DNA of 64,000 nt from UBA1952 sp965246785 (GTDB lineage Bacteria > Bacteroidota > Bacteroidia > Chitinophagales > Chitinophagaceae). Position 1 is the stretch's first letter; each line of letters begins with the position of its first letter. Both the position numbers and the translations under genes were made by a program. Shown here one piece after another: positions 50,006 to 59,428 of the stretch. Where the stretch lies: contig CBDFFM010000032.1 in the NCBI GenBank assembly GCA_965246785.1, positions 186,001 to 250,000 of the forward strand, given 5' to 3'. Under the pieces are notes generated by a model. That model was not told the origin of the DNA. It made no database searches and was given only the letters and a program-made list of their open reading frames with translations.

Positions 50006-50503
50006 TTAATCCAGCTTGAAGACTATGGGGAGTGTAAAGCGTACATCCACCGCCTTGCCACCTATTTTGCCTGGCTTCCAGCGGGGCATGATGGAAATAA
50101 GGCGTTCTGCTTCCGCATTCATCAGCGGATGAACAGACCGGAATATCTGCGTGCTATCCACACTGCCATCGGCCCTTACAATGAATGAGATGACGACGCG
50201 CCCTTCAAAACCTTCTTTTACTAAAGAATTAGGGTAGCGGAGATTTTTGGCAATGAATGCAGCCAGGTCGCCGGGAAATTGCGGCATTTCTTCAACGCAT
50301 TTGTAAATGGCGGGTAGCTGTGGCGGCTTAGGCTCAGGAAACCATTCCGGTATAATGCATATCACTGGTTCGGCTGCAACGGCCGTCTGGGAGGAGTGTC
50401 TTGTACGCGGGCGCGCTTGTTTCTTCCCTTGCGCCGATGTCAGGCTGCTGTTAAAGCAGACAATGCAAAGTGTAACTGTTGTAAGGAGCGCTCTGAACAT
50501 CAT
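50006..50503 (-). CDS. Secreted TonB C-terminal-domain protein
   Basis: 165 residues. Signal peptide (MMFRALLTTVTLCIVCFNSSLTSAQ), a Lys/Arg/Thr-rich linker, Pro-rich patch (PEWFPEPKPPQLPAIY) and a TonB-like C-terminal domain (YPNSLVKEGFEGRVVISFIVRADGSVDSTQIFRSVHP ... MPRWKPGKIGGKAVDVRFTLPIVFKLD). There is no transmembrane anchor beyond the signal peptide, so it may act in the periplasm rather than as a classical energy transducer. The domain is close in kind to the C-termini of the M56 sensor and its truncated copy at 8767-10802. Confidence 0.8.
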   Translation of the reverse strand: MMFRALLTTVTLCIVCFNSSLTSAQGKKQARPRTRHSSQTAVAAEPVICIIPEWFPEPKPPQLPAIYKCVEEMPQFPGDLAAFIAKNLRYPNSLVKEGFEGRVVISFIVRADGSVDSTQIFRSVHPLMNAEAERLISIMPRWKPGKIGGKAVDVRFTLPIVFKLD

Positions 50504-50563
50504 ATTGCCATTCAGACGCTCCAGGTTTATAATTCCACATGCGCTTTACGCTTACTTTGGCCC

Positions 50564-51601
50564 GTGCCTGAAGAATTTCTCAAAATCTCCCGCAAAAAGC
50601 TTGTCTATCCCATCCGCGAGCCGCTGCGTAAATATCTGCGGCAATATGGCCGTGAGACAAATTTGCCGACAGCATACGCCGACCTGATAAACTATCAGGA
50701 AAGCGTGGCGCTGATAGATAAGTCCGGAAAAGACACGCTTTGGGAGACGGCCATCTACCCGTCGTATGCGGTTGATGCCGTTCACCTCGGGCTGAAGAAG
50801 ATTTATGCGATGCTCAAGGCAGGCGGCAACCTGAAGGTGCAGGAGCATCTGTTTATTGACCGCATTGACTACTGCACCTTCGGCAATACGCATCCCTTTC
50901 GCATCCGCATTGTGAACCGTTACAACGATGTCTATGATTACTTCTACGTGAAGGTGGCGGACGCGTCGCGCATCTACGGACTGGAGCTGGAGCATATGCT
51001 CTCACCTAATCCGCTCAACTTTCTTACGCACGACGAGACGCTGGTAGAAGAGCACATTGCCGGCATTCCCGGCGATGTTTTTTCGGCTTCTTATTTAGAA
51101 AAGCCGGAGTACAATCCGAAGCGCATTGCCAAAGACTTCGTGAAGTTCAATGAGCGTTGTCTCGTGCGCCTGCTCGGTGATATGCGGGCTTACAATTTTG
51201 TGTTCGTCATCACACCGGACTTTGACGACTATCAGTTCCGCATCCGGCCCATTGACTTTGACCAGCAGTTTTATGAAGGCAACATGCGCGTCTATCAGCC
51301 GCAATTTTTCAAGGAGAATAATCCCTTTGTGCAGCTTGCGCTAAAGCATTTCAACGCCCAGGTGATGGAGCAGTACCAGCAGGAAGAGCGTGCGCTAATC
51401 GTGCAGCGGATGCGTGCCGAGCGCGTACGACTGGCACTGTTGCGAGATGCTTTAAAAGCTGACCAGATTGCGCCTCAGGAAAAAGTGGACGAATTGAAGA
51501 TGGCTTTAGCCGCATATTACAGCGATGCGCGATTTGAGCGCTGCGATTCTACTGCGGATATTATGGAGCTGAGCCTGAAGCGGCTGATTGTGCGGCGGTG
51601 A
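50564..51601 (+). CDS. Unknown cytoplasmic protein with kinase-like motifs
   Basis: 345 residues from a GTG at 50564. Starts before it would extend into the divergent gene's promoter. No signal peptide, no recognised family. The segment LLGDMRAYNFVFVIT, followed 20 residues later by IRPIDFDQQFYEG, resembles the catalytic loop plus DFD-type metal motif of kinase-like phosphotransferases, though the catalytic Asp has an unusual neighbour. The last 90 residues are helical with clustered charges. A TACTTTGG box, close to the -7 consensus, ends four bases before the GTG. Function inferred only weakly. Confidence 0.6.
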   Translation: MPEEFLKISRKKLVYPIREPLRKYLRQYGRETNLPTAYADLINYQESVALIDKSGKDTLWETAIYPSYAVDAVHLGLKKIYAMLKAGGNLKVQEHLFIDRIDYCTFGNTHPFRIRIVNRYNDVYDYFYVKVADASRIYGLELEHMLSPNPLNFLTHDETLVEEHIAGIPGDVFSASYLEKPEYNPKRIAKDFVKFNERCLVRLLGDMRAYNFVFVITPDFDDYQFRIRPIDFDQQFYEGNMRVYQPQFFKENNPFVQLALKHFNAQVMEQYQQEERALIVQRMRAERVRLALLRDALKADQIAPQEKVDELKMALAAYYSDARFERCDSTADIMELSLKRLIVRR

Positions 51602-51698
51602 CCAAACCTTTTCGGCCATCAGGGGATGGCCCGCCGCCCGGCCACGCGTCTGGGGACGCGGGCCAACGGCTTCTGTTATCTGCGTGCCAAGCGCTGAG

Positions 51699-53051
51699 CT
51701 ACATGTTATGCGGAATGTCTGATGCGCCGTCCGGCGTTCTGTTCAGAAACACGAAATAGAGCACAACGCCAATGCTGATGACGCCGCCTGCACCAGCGAT
51801 GTAGTACCATTCCGCGCTAAAGAAAATCAGTAGCCAGATGATGACGCTGATGATGGCTGGAAGTGGAAATAACGGCATTTTCCAAGGCCGCGCATCAGCA
51901 CCTTTTTCCCGTCGGTGCCAGGCAATAATGCCGACCGCCTGGGCCAGAAACTGCACGACAATCCGCATGGTGATGATGGCAGTAATCACTTCCTTCATCT
52001 TAAACAGCAGCGAAAAGACGAAGCCCAACCCGCCGAGCACCAGCAGCGATACATGCGGAATGCGGTGCCGCTGATGCACGCGCGCAAAAGGCGCGAAAAA
52101 CAATCCATCTACCGCGGCGGCGTAAGGCACACGCGAGTATCCCAACAAAACGGAAAACAGCGAGGCCAGCGCAATGCACAGAATGAGCCCCGTAGCTATT
52201 TGCGCCACCGTGTGATTATAAATCTGCTGGAAGTACAGGCTGACGACAAACTCTGACTTGGCCACTGTCTGCCACGGTAGGTTACCCAACACCATCGTCT
52301 GCATAAGTAGATACAGTACAGCAATGCCGCCAATGGAAATGAAAATGGCGCGTGGGATGTTCCGTTCAGGAGCCTTGATTTCCGCGCCCAAGTGGCAGAC
52401 GTTGTAATAGCCGAGGTAAGAATAAACCGCTTTCATAGAAGCCTGCCCGAGCGCTGCAGATAGCAGGAAAGACCAACTACCAGACGGCAGACTTTGCGGC
52501 AACGCCTGCGCGAGATTAAAATGCGGAATGCCGGAAAGAATCAGCCAAATCAGCGTGCCGCCGGTAATGGCCCACAGCACTACGCTCAGCTTTCCGATAC
52601 TCCGGATATTCCGGTACAGCAGCCACACCATCAGTAGCACCAGCGTTCCGCTCAAGGCCTTCTTTTCATAAACACCCAGCGGAACGAGGTAAGTAAAGTA
52701 TTGTGAGAAGCCGATTGCTGCCGAGGCCACCACCAACGGCGCCTGAATCACGGTTTGCCACACAAATAGAAAGGACATCATCCGTCCGCCCTTTCCCGGA
52801 AAAATCCTTTGCAGGAAGACGTATGAGCCACCTGCCTCTGGCCATCTTGCGCCAAGCTCCGCCCACACGCAACCGTCCGCAAATGCCAGCACCGCGCCCA
52901 CCAGCCACGCGGCAATGCTCCACTGCCCGCCCATCAGGCCTACGATAGTAGAGAGCACCACGAAGGGCCCGATACCAACCATATCTATCATGTTGATAGC
53001 TGTGGCCTGCGTGAGCGAGAGGGAGCGGGAGAGCTTGTGTGCTTCGGCCAT
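51699..53051 (-). CDS. Amino-acid permease (APC superfamily)
   Basis: 450 residues with about 12 membrane helices. N-terminal features LSLTQATAINMIDMVGIGPFVVLSTIVGLMGG and WAELGARWPEAGGSYVFLQRIF are the family signatures of amino acid-polyamine-organocation transporters (TM1 unwound region and TM2-3). Substrate is not predictable. It starts 8 bp after the giant T9SS gene on the same strand and may belong to that transcript. Confidence 0.9.
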   Translation of the reverse strand: MAEAHKLSRSLSLTQATAINMIDMVGIGPFVVLSTIVGLMGGQWSIAAWLVGAVLAFADGCVWAELGARWPEAGGSYVFLQRIFPGKGGRMMSFLFVWQTVIQAPLVVASAAIGFSQYFTYLVPLGVYEKKALSGTLVLLMVWLLYRNIRSIGKLSVVLWAITGGTLIWLILSGIPHFNLAQALPQSLPSGSWSFLLSAALGQASMKAVYSYLGYYNVCHLGAEIKAPERNIPRAIFISIGGIAVLYLLMQTMVLGNLPWQTVAKSEFVVSLYFQQIYNHTVAQIATGLILCIALASLFSVLLGYSRVPYAAAVDGLFFAPFARVHQRHRIPHVSLLVLGGLGFVFSLLFKMKEVITAIITMRIVVQFLAQAVGIIAWHRREKGADARPWKMPLFPLPAIISVIIWLLIFFSAEWYYIAGAGGVISIGVVLYFVFLNRTPDGASDIPHNM

Positions 53052-53059
53052 AAAACGCC

Positions 53060-56000
53060 TTAACGAATGACGATAGTACTGCGGACGGGGCTGCCGCCTT
53101 CTGCGCCGATGGCAACGGCATACACACCCCTCGGCAGACTGCTCCAGTCTATCGCTGCGTTTACGGCTCCGTTCACTACGCGCAGGGTTTCAGAGCGAAG
53201 CACTCTTCCAGCGGCGTCGTAGCAGTTGAGAGTTATTGTCCCTGCACTGATGCCCTTGCCTTGAAGGTTAAAGGTGCCGCCGCTTGGGTTCGGATAAAGC
53301 TCGTAGCCCGCATCGCGCAGGGCCGTGCTCACGCCGGTAGCCGCCGTATAGACATAGACTGGTGATGTGCCCACGCAGTCGTCGCTGTTGGTGACGATTA
53401 CCGTGTAGCTGCCGCTTTGGGTAGCTGGATAGCTCGCCGCGGTTGCTCCGGGAATAAGCGTGCCGTTCCGGTACCACTGATAGCTTACGCCCGTGCTGCC
53501 GGCGGTGAATAGTGAGCCGCTTGCAACAATCGGCGCATTAGGCGTTGTGCCTGCGCTTACTACAATCGTATCCCTCGCCGCGCAACCCTGTGCATTCGTT
53601 ACGCGGACGGTGTAGGTGCCAGCCGCATTTGCGATGGTGGTCTGCGTTGTTGCGCCGGTGCTCCATAAGAAGCTGCTGCCCCCATTGCCCGCATCCAGGG
53701 TGATTGTTGAGCCTGTACAAAGCACTGTGTCGCGGCCAAGATTTACAACCGGTGCCGCTAAAGCCGAGATGCCAATGGTGTCTAGTCCTATACATCCTTG
53801 CGCATTGGTAACGCGCACAGAATAGGTTCCTACGCTTGTTGCTGTAATGCTTTGCGAAGTGGCCGCATTGTTCCATAGATATGTGCTGCCGCTGTTGCCC
53901 GCGTTCAGTGTCAGGCTGACGCTGGGGCAAAGGCTGGTGTCGTTGCCGAGCGTCACAGCCGGATTGCTGCCCGCGCTTATGATAATTGTGTCGCGGCCAA
54001 TGCAGCCGTTGCTGTTCGTCACCGTTACCAGATAGGTGCCTGCTGAAAGCACAGCTTGTGTCTGTGTGGTTGCCGCAGTGTTCCAGAGATAGCTTGCGCC
54101 GCTATTAGCAGCATTCAAGATGAGGGATGCGCCAGGGCAAAGCATAGTATCTGCGCCAAGATTCACAACCGGATTGCTGTACACCTGCACGTAGCCTGTT
54201 TTAGTCAGCGTGCCGTTGCCTAATGCGTTGGAGGCCGTCAGCGTTACTGCATAAGTACCGGTACTGCCGTATGTAACGACAGGATTTTTGACTGTAGAAG
54301 TGGCTGGAGTGCCGCCGGTAAAAGTCCAGCTCCAACCCGTGGCATTGAGTGATGAATCACCAAAGCTGACGGGTGTGCCGACGCATACCGTCGTGTCGTT
54401 CGCGCCAAAGGCTGCCAGCGGTGACATTAGGATGTTGATGTTGTCTAAATAAAGCGCCTGGCCGTAGTGGCCAATGTTGTCAAAAGAAACCATCAAGGAA
54501 TTGCCGGAGTACGCGGCGAGCGAGATGGAATCGGTTCGCCATTGAGTGGCAGTCGGTACGAAAAGGGTAGAAGTGTTTGCCGGGGCTGTAGCGAGCGCAG
54601 TGCCGGTTTTGTCGTAGGCGACGCTCCACGTCTTGCCGCAGTCGGTAGAGATGCGCACCTGCAGCGTATCCGGGTAGCCGGTGCTGTAGGGCGCATACGC
54701 TACATCAAACTTCAGGCGTGCATTGGCGATGCCGGTAAGGTTGACGCGCGGCGCAATGATGCGGTCGCGTGCGCCGCCGGCATCCACATTGTAATTGTCC
54801 CACACGATGCTCTTGCTGCTCAGGCCATAACCGCTTGCCGCAACGGTTTGGTTCCAGTTGCTACCTGCATCCGCCTGCCAACCTGCGGGCAGGTAAGTTG
54901 CACCTTCAAAGCCTTCCGCAACCGGCGTTTGCTGTCCGTAAGAAACAACGATGTAGCCGGTCTTCGTGATGCTGTTGCTGCCAAAAGAATTACTTGCAGT
55001 AAGGCTTACCGCATACACGCCCGGTGTGGTATAAATTACTGTCGGCGCGAGCGCCGTGGAAGAAGAGATATTGCCGCCCGTAAAGCTCCAGCTCAGGCTG
55101 GTAAACGTCCCGTTCACATTGTGGGCGAAGTTGACGGTATCGCCGGGGCAGATAATGGTTCTATCGGCGGTGAAGTCAGGTGAAGGCGGGGCATTGGTAT
55201 TGATGTCGCATTGCCACACACCGCGTCCAAACGTGGATAGCCGCAGAATAGACGATGCCGTACCGTCGTTATAAATCATAAAGTCCGTGGCATTGGCAAC
55301 CGTTGGCAGGCCTGCTGTGGCCGTATGGTTCGTCCATGATGTAGATGTGCTGTCTTTGTAATGCACATACGCTCCTGCGCTTACAAAGAGGCGCTGCTTC
55401 GGACTATAATCATCACAAATAATGCGGCGGATGTTGAGGCCGGAAAGGCCTGTGCCGGTAATGGCCGTCCATGATGCACCCTTATTGATAGAGCGATAAA
55501 CCGCATTGCCGCAGGAAAGGAAAACCACATTCGGGTTGTAGCGGCTCGTGGTGATGCTGCCCGTCACACTCATGCTGGCAGGCGTGGTATAGGACGTCCA
55601 CGTAGGCGTCGTGGACAGTGCATTGTCGCTGCGGTAGATTGTAGAAGGAGCCACGGCCACATACAGGATGTTGCTGTCTGCCCGGCAGGATTCCAAATCG
55701 CGCATCGCGCCCGTATTGGGCAGTATAAGCTGCCATGCAGGCGTGGCGGCGCCCGTATTCGTGCAGCGAAAAACGGAATCCCGCCCGATGAATGCAACGA
55801 GGGGAAGGCTTTTGATGAACTCCACGCGCGCGGCGTCATTCTGAACAAAAGTTCCGGTTGCGGGATTGTAAGGCGGGTTAAAGCTCTGGTCGGAGCCGAG
55901 GGGCGCGAGGTTGCGGCGGTTTCCGGTAGCAGTGTACCAGACGGCGCCGGTGCTCCGGTAATCCATATTGCTGGGCGTTGTCCAGTCGCCGCCTCGGTTT

Positions 56001-57241
56001 GTCTTCCAGCCGGTGCTGTTGTAGTACAGCTCGCCATTGTCCTGCGTGGCTATGGATACAAGCTCGCGAATTACCGGGCTTTGCGCGGCATGATAAGCTT
56101 CTGTTGCAGCCAGTCCGTCGCTGCGTGGATTCCACAGCGTAGCGTTTGTATCCGTGCTCATCCAGACGCCGCCATCGTTGGCGTTCCAGCGCTGTGCATT
56201 GTTGTAGGGATTCCACTCAATCTGGTGCATATCCGTGTGGCATTCGTTATACCAAAAAGTCCGCTTGCTCCAGGTAGCGCCGCCGTCGGTAGAGCGCCAT
56301 ACGCAGTGCGCGGCGATTAGCAGCTCATTCGCCTTTAGCGGATTGGCGCTGATGTCCATATCGTAATTGCCCTGCGAGCCGGAAGTAACCGACGCATCAT
56401 AGCAAACAAGGCATTGGCTGGCGCTGCTGTAAACGGTGGTGAATGTGCCGCCGCTATTGGTGCTTTTATAAATCTGTCCGTTGCCACCTGTCGTCAGCAG
56501 GTACACGCGCGCCGTATCCGCGGCGCTTACCGCAATACGCATCCCGCCATTGCCGGAAGGCGGGACAACGCTGGTAGCCTGAGTCCACGTTATACCGAAG
56601 TCGGTGCTGTAATAAAAGGCTGTGGCCGTAACCGCATAAAGCGTCTTGCTGCCGCTCACGGGCTTCGCCTTCATGTCGCGGAAGGTGCCGGCTTGTGTCA
56701 GCGTCCAACTGCTTCCTCCATTGGTAGTCCGGTAAATGCCATTCTTTGTAGCGGCAACCACCTTATTGGTATCGCTCGGGTCCATCAGCATTTCTACCGC
56801 CATAGCAGTGCCGGAGCCGGAGTTGGCGGCATTCCAGGTAGCGCCGCCGTCCATGCTTTTATAGATGCCATAGCTGTTGGAGTAATAATCCGCATCACCG
56901 AGCGATAGGTAGAGCGTCTGGTCGTTTGCGTAGTTGATGCATAGCGAGGATGAGCTTGTCTGTGGCAGCTTTTCTGTGCCAGACATTACTGTCCAGTTTA
57001 CCCCATTGTTGCTCGTTACATACACGCCGCCTGATGCCGAGACTGCATAGACCTTGTTGCTGTTCGTGGGGTGAAACTTGATTTGGCTCACACGGCCGAT
57101 GCCGTTCACCTGTCCGCTGGAGTTTACCGGGAAGGTCGTGGGGCCGGTATTGCTCCACGCGCCCATGCTTTGCGCGCTGGTGGAGGTGCTTTGCGAAGCA
57201 ATCAGAGCGGCTGCAAAAAGAAAAGAATAAAAACGCTGCAT
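53060..57241 (-). CDS. Giant BNR/VPS10-like, PKD and Ig-like T9SS surface protein
   Basis: 1393 residues. Signal peptide; residues of about 25-690 contain many BNR/Asp-box motifs (SMDGGATWNAANSG, STDGGATWSKRTF, TTNGGSSWTLTQAG), giving a sortilin/VPS10-like beta-propeller; PKD domain near 705-775; a jelly-roll-like domain (FEGATYLPAGWQADAG ... LKFDVAYAPY) near 780-920; a second PKD (SFGDSSLNATGWSWTFTGGTPA); then three Ig-like repeats of about 70 residues that begin NPVVNLGAD, NPAVTLGND and APVVNLGRD. The C-terminus is a type A sorting domain (YELYPNPSGGTFNL ... SLPRGVYAVAI). Probably a large surface adhesin or glycan-binding protein; the role is inferred. Confidence 0.9.
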   Translation of the reverse strand: MQRFYSFLFAAALIASQSTSTSAQSMGAWSNTGPTTFPVNSSGQVNGIGRVSQIKFHPTNSNKVYAVSASGGVYVTSNNGVNWTVMSGTEKLPQTSSSSLCINYANDQTLYLSLGDADYYSNSYGIYKSMDGGATWNAANSGSGTAMAVEMLMDPSDTNKVVAATKNGIYRTTNGGSSWTLTQAGTFRDMKAKPVSGSKTLYAVTATAFYYSTDFGITWTQATSVVPPSGNGGMRIAVSAADTARVYLLTTGGNGQIYKSTNSGGTFTTVYSSASQCLVCYDASVTSGSQGNYDMDISANPLKANELLIAAHCVWRSTDGGATWSKRTFWYNECHTDMHQIEWNPYNNAQRWNANDGGVWMSTDTNATLWNPRSDGLAATEAYHAAQSPVIRELVSIATQDNGELYYNSTGWKTNRGGDWTTPSNMDYRSTGAVWYTATGNRRNLAPLGSDQSFNPPYNPATGTFVQNDAARVEFIKSLPLVAFIGRDSVFRCTNTGAATPAWQLILPNTGAMRDLESCRADSNILYVAVAPSTIYRSDNALSTTPTWTSYTTPASMSVTGSITTSRYNPNVVFLSCGNAVYRSINKGASWTAITGTGLSGLNIRRIICDDYSPKQRLFVSAGAYVHYKDSTSTSWTNHTATAGLPTVANATDFMIYNDGTASSILRLSTFGRGVWQCDINTNAPPSPDFTADRTIICPGDTVNFAHNVNGTFTSLSWSFTGGNISSSTALAPTVIYTTPGVYAVSLTASNSFGSNSITKTGYIVVSYGQQTPVAEGFEGATYLPAGWQADAGSNWNQTVAASGYGLSSKSIVWDNYNVDAGGARDRIIAPRVNLTGIANARLKFDVAYAPYSTGYPDTLQVRISTDCGKTWSVAYDKTGTALATAPANTSTLFVPTATQWRTDSISLAAYSGNSLMVSFDNIGHYGQALYLDNINILMSPLAAFGANDTTVCVGTPVSFGDSSLNATGWSWTFTGGTPATSTVKNPVVTYGSTGTYAVTLTASNALGNGTLTKTGYVQVYSNPVVNLGADTMLCPGASLILNAANSGASYLWNTAATTQTQAVLSAGTYLVTVTNSNGCIGRDTIIISAGSNPAVTLGNDTSLCPSVSLTLNAGNSGSTYLWNNAATSQSITATSVGTYSVRVTNAQGCIGLDTIGISALAAPVVNLGRDTVLCTGSTITLDAGNGGSSFLWSTGATTQTTIANAAGTYTVRVTNAQGCAARDTIVVSAGTTPNAPIVASGSLFTAGSTGVSYQWYRNGTLIPGATAASYPATQSGSYTVIVTNSDDCVGTSPVYVYTAATGVSTALRDAGYELYPNPSGGTFNLQGKGISAGTITLNCYDAAGRVLRSETLRVVNGAVNAAIDWSSLPRGVYAVAIGAEGGSPVRSTIVIR

Positions 57242-57295
57242 ACGCGGCAGTATATTTTTTTTGAGAAGCGAAAAAAATTGATTGAAAATCCTGAA

Positions 57296-57706
57296 TTATC
57301 TCTGTTGCTTATGCCAAATGGCGAGGCGCTCCGCAGGCGTGAGGATGTGCCCATCGGGCTGCACATAAGGCAGGGTTTGGTCGCGCCAGAAATGGTAGCG
57401 CTTTACCTGCATTCGCAGGTCATTCTCCTTGGCAATGCGCCGTTGCTTCCTGCGGGACGGCGTTTTCTCCCGCTCGCGACGTTCGCCTATTTCCTCATGC
57501 TCGCCCTCCGGCAGCTCATGTTTTTTGAAATAGAGATTGAAGGCGCGCTCCGTCTGAAAGAAATTAGCCGCTGTATCATCCATCATAGCCACCCATAGCG
57601 GCGACTTGCCCGCTTCGCGGTCGGTGAAAGGCCTGGAAGTTTGCGCGCCAGCATAATGCGCGCCGCTTATAAGCATGGTCAGTAGCAGGAGCAATCGTTT
57701 CATCAT
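57296..57706 (-). CDS. Small secreted protein of unknown function
   Basis: 136 residues. Start MMKRLLLLLTMLISGAHYAGAQ is a good signal peptide (a longer frame runs from upstream). The mature part is highly charged with Arg/Lys/Glu clusters (REREKTPSRRKQRRIAKEN) and a conserved-looking YPLYVQPDGH-like segment (LPYVQPDGHILTPAERLAIW). No family assigned. It lies 54 bp before the giant T9SS gene on the same strand and is likely its operon partner. A TATCTTTA box, one mismatch from TAnnTTTG, precedes the start. Confidence 0.65.
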   Translation of the reverse strand: MMKRLLLLLTMLISGAHYAGAQTSRPFTDREAGKSPLWVAMMDDTAANFFQTERAFNLYFKKHELPEGEHEEIGERREREKTPSRRKQRRIAKENDLRMQVKRYHFWRDQTLPYVQPDGHILTPAERLAIWHKQQR

Positions 57707-57792
57707 GTATGAATGTGTAGCGGATAAAGATACAGTGGCGTTGCTGCCAGCCCGCCGTATTGCGGATGAGGGTAGGAAAGCTGCGCCGAATA

Positions 57793-57980
57793 CCGGCGAA
57801 AATCCGTAAATCCTTTCCGAATAACTGGAATCATTCATATAATAGCCTGAAAAGTCCGGCGAATGATTGGAATTAATAATGCGTCACGCGGAATTGCGCA
57901 GCGAAGGCCCTGAAGACCCCGGCGATAAGACTGATTGACCCGGCGAAGGGCCGATTCCCCCTGGCGAATGGCGAGACCTA
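57793..57980. repeat. Intergenic array 3: nine units with a 21-nt period
   Basis: The 378-bp gap 57707-58084 has this array and a terminator. Unit boundaries near 57792, 57813, 57834, 57855, 57876, 57897, 57918, 57939 and 57960. Consensus is approximately CCCGGCGAAtg, then c-rich sequence, then GGAATta; the GGCGAA and GGAAT blocks recur at fixed phase. The units are degenerate and the palindromic character is weak compared with arrays 1 and 2. Confidence 0.7.
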
Positions 57981-58020
57981 ATAATATGATGGCCCAACTG
58001 GCACGGCGACTGGCTCTTTC

Positions 58021-58056
58021 TAAAAAAATCAATGCCTGCCGGAGTAGGCAGGCATT
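58021..58056 (-). terminator. Intrinsic terminator for the gene ending at 58085
   Basis: 10-bp perfect stem AATGCCTGCC/GGCAGGCATT; on the minus strand it is followed by a run of T (TTTTTTTA). Confidence 0.85.
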
Positions 58057-58084
58057 GCACTGTGATTGACATCAATACCCGGCC

Positions 58085-58831
58085 TCAGGAGCCCGGAAAG
58101 TTGCCGCCTCCGCCGGTAGCGGCGACCCCCGGCTGATGGTTCATATTGCTCAGCACCTTGCTATAGCTGAATTGCTTTTGCACTGTAGGGTTGCCCTTGA
58201 AAAAGTTGTAAGAAAGCTTGCACACCGTAATCACCGCATCATAAATACCATTGAACTCTGCCCGCGCCTCGTCGCTGCCCTCGCCCTTCGTTCCCTTGAG
58301 GCCTTCCTGCGCAATGTTGGCGGCGGTAAGCGGGGCAGCTGCATCGGCAATGTCGGTAAGGGTACTTGCGGGCGTGCCTTTGGCGGAAATTTCCGTCTTA
58401 AGGGCTTCGCTAAGGTTGGATTTGAAATGAGAAAGCAGGCTGATGAGGCCCTCCTGGTCTTTTGCAACCACGCGCTTCCAATAAGCATTGAAACCGAGCA
58501 GGGTCAGAATTTCGTCGCGGCGGGCCGGCGTGGCTTTAAAATCCTCCTCAATAGCCAGCTTTACGGTCGTCAGATTGTCGGTAGCCGTCTTAAAAAGGCT
58601 CTTCACATTGCCCGTGGCGGTGCGCAGGGCCTTTGCCCCATCCACACCCAGGTAGGTAGTGATGGCCGTGCCAATACGCACCTTCAGGGCGTCAAAAAAC
58701 TCCGGCGTCCAGGTAGCGCGCTTGGACATTAGAAAATCCACGTGCGCGATGGCCGAGTCAACAATGATGCTGGAGGCAAGCAGCATTTCCGCCGCCTTGC
58801 CCTTGTAGTGTGGCTCCTGATTGTTGTCCAT
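58085..58831 (-). CDS. Unknown helical protein
   Basis: 248 residues, no signal peptide. Mostly amphipathic helices with Ala/Thr-rich turns (AEMLLASSIIVDSAIAHVDFLM, TPEFFDALKVRIGTAITTYLG, DNLTTVKLAIEEDFKA), a Gly-rich C-terminal tail (GVAATGGGGNFPGS). No recognised family. Length and terminator support it as real. Array 3 lies just beyond its terminator. Confidence 0.65.
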   Translation of the reverse strand: MDNNQEPHYKGKAAEMLLASSIIVDSAIAHVDFLMSKRATWTPEFFDALKVRIGTAITTYLGVDGAKALRTATGNVKSLFKTATDNLTTVKLAIEEDFKATPARRDEILTLLGFNAYWKRVVAKDQEGLISLLSHFKSNLSEALKTEISAKGTPASTLTDIADAAAPLTAANIAQEGLKGTKGEGSDEARAEFNGIYDAVITVCKLSYNFFKGNPTVQKQFSYSKVLSNMNHQPGVAATGGGGNFPGS

Positions 58832-58896
58832 TTTTTATGCGTGTGATTTTAAAATGAAACCTAAAGTAAAAAGATGGGTGGAGATGAGCAAGAAAA

Positions 58897-59208
58897 TCAG
58901 ACTACTTCTACTTCGTATTCTAGGATTTCGGGTTCTTCCAGTTCCTTGCAGATGACAGATGCCTTAAGGAGAAACTTACCCTTTACCATAGGTATCAGGT
59001 AAAGAACGCTATTAGAGAATGCTTTTCTCGTGTGAAGCAAGGAATTACTTTGAAGAGCAAAAATATTGTCGTTGATAAAGAAGTTTTTATCAGCAACTTT
59101 TTCCAAAGGAATTTTGGTTCCCATCCCGGGGATGAGCGGTGATATGCCCAGATGATGAGGCATGCCAATGTAGATTGCTAGTGGGTGGTCGTTTTTATCG
59201 TTTTCCAT
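58897..59208 (-). CDS. Small ORF downstream of the DUF4062 fragment, possibly part of the same broken gene
   Basis: 103 residues in a visibly AT-rich patch. It starts inside the end of the DUF4062 fragment in another frame and has no recognised family; its final segment (KFLLKASVICKELEEPEILEYEVEVV) looks like a beta-strand-rich domain end. It may be the surviving C-terminus of a gene fused by deletion to the DUF4062 remnant, or an independent small gene. Confidence 0.4.
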   Translation of the reverse strand: MENDKNDHPLAIYIGMPHHLGISPLIPGMGTKIPLEKVADKNFFINDNIFALQSNSLLHTRKAFSNSVLYLIPMVKGKFLLKASVICKELEEPEILEYEVEVV

Positions 59209-59363
59209 TGCTCTTCATTATCGGCGCTGAACATTTCCATCCCGATGGGAATCTGGTAGAGATTCAGCAGCATATTTATCACGTCCTTGCGAGCACTTGC
59301 CAGGTCTGTGAAAGTGGAGCTAATGAAAACCTGATACTTCTTTGAAAATATATCTCCTGACAT
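59178..59363 (-). pseudogene. Truncated DUF4062 N-terminal domain
   Basis: 61 residues: KKYQVFISSTFTDLASARKDVINMLL followed by IPIGMEMFSADNEEQWKTIK is the conserved start of DUF4062, a domain found in phage-defence-type NTPases and related systems. The full domain continues for another 30 or more residues (toward a GGRYGS-like motif) and is missing; the frame stops at a TAG just after TIKTTTH. The region has lower GC content than its neighbours, consistent with a decayed acquired gene. Confidence 0.7.
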
Positions 59364-59428
59364 ACAGTCGTCTTTTTAGGAAATAAAAGTAAAGCTTTGC
59401 GAACCTTGCAATTCTAATCCTTATCCGT

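Noticed and set aside
51602..51698. GC-rich palindromes between convergent genes as a defined terminator
   Set aside because: Several short self-complementary blocks occur but no T-run follows, so no terminator is called.
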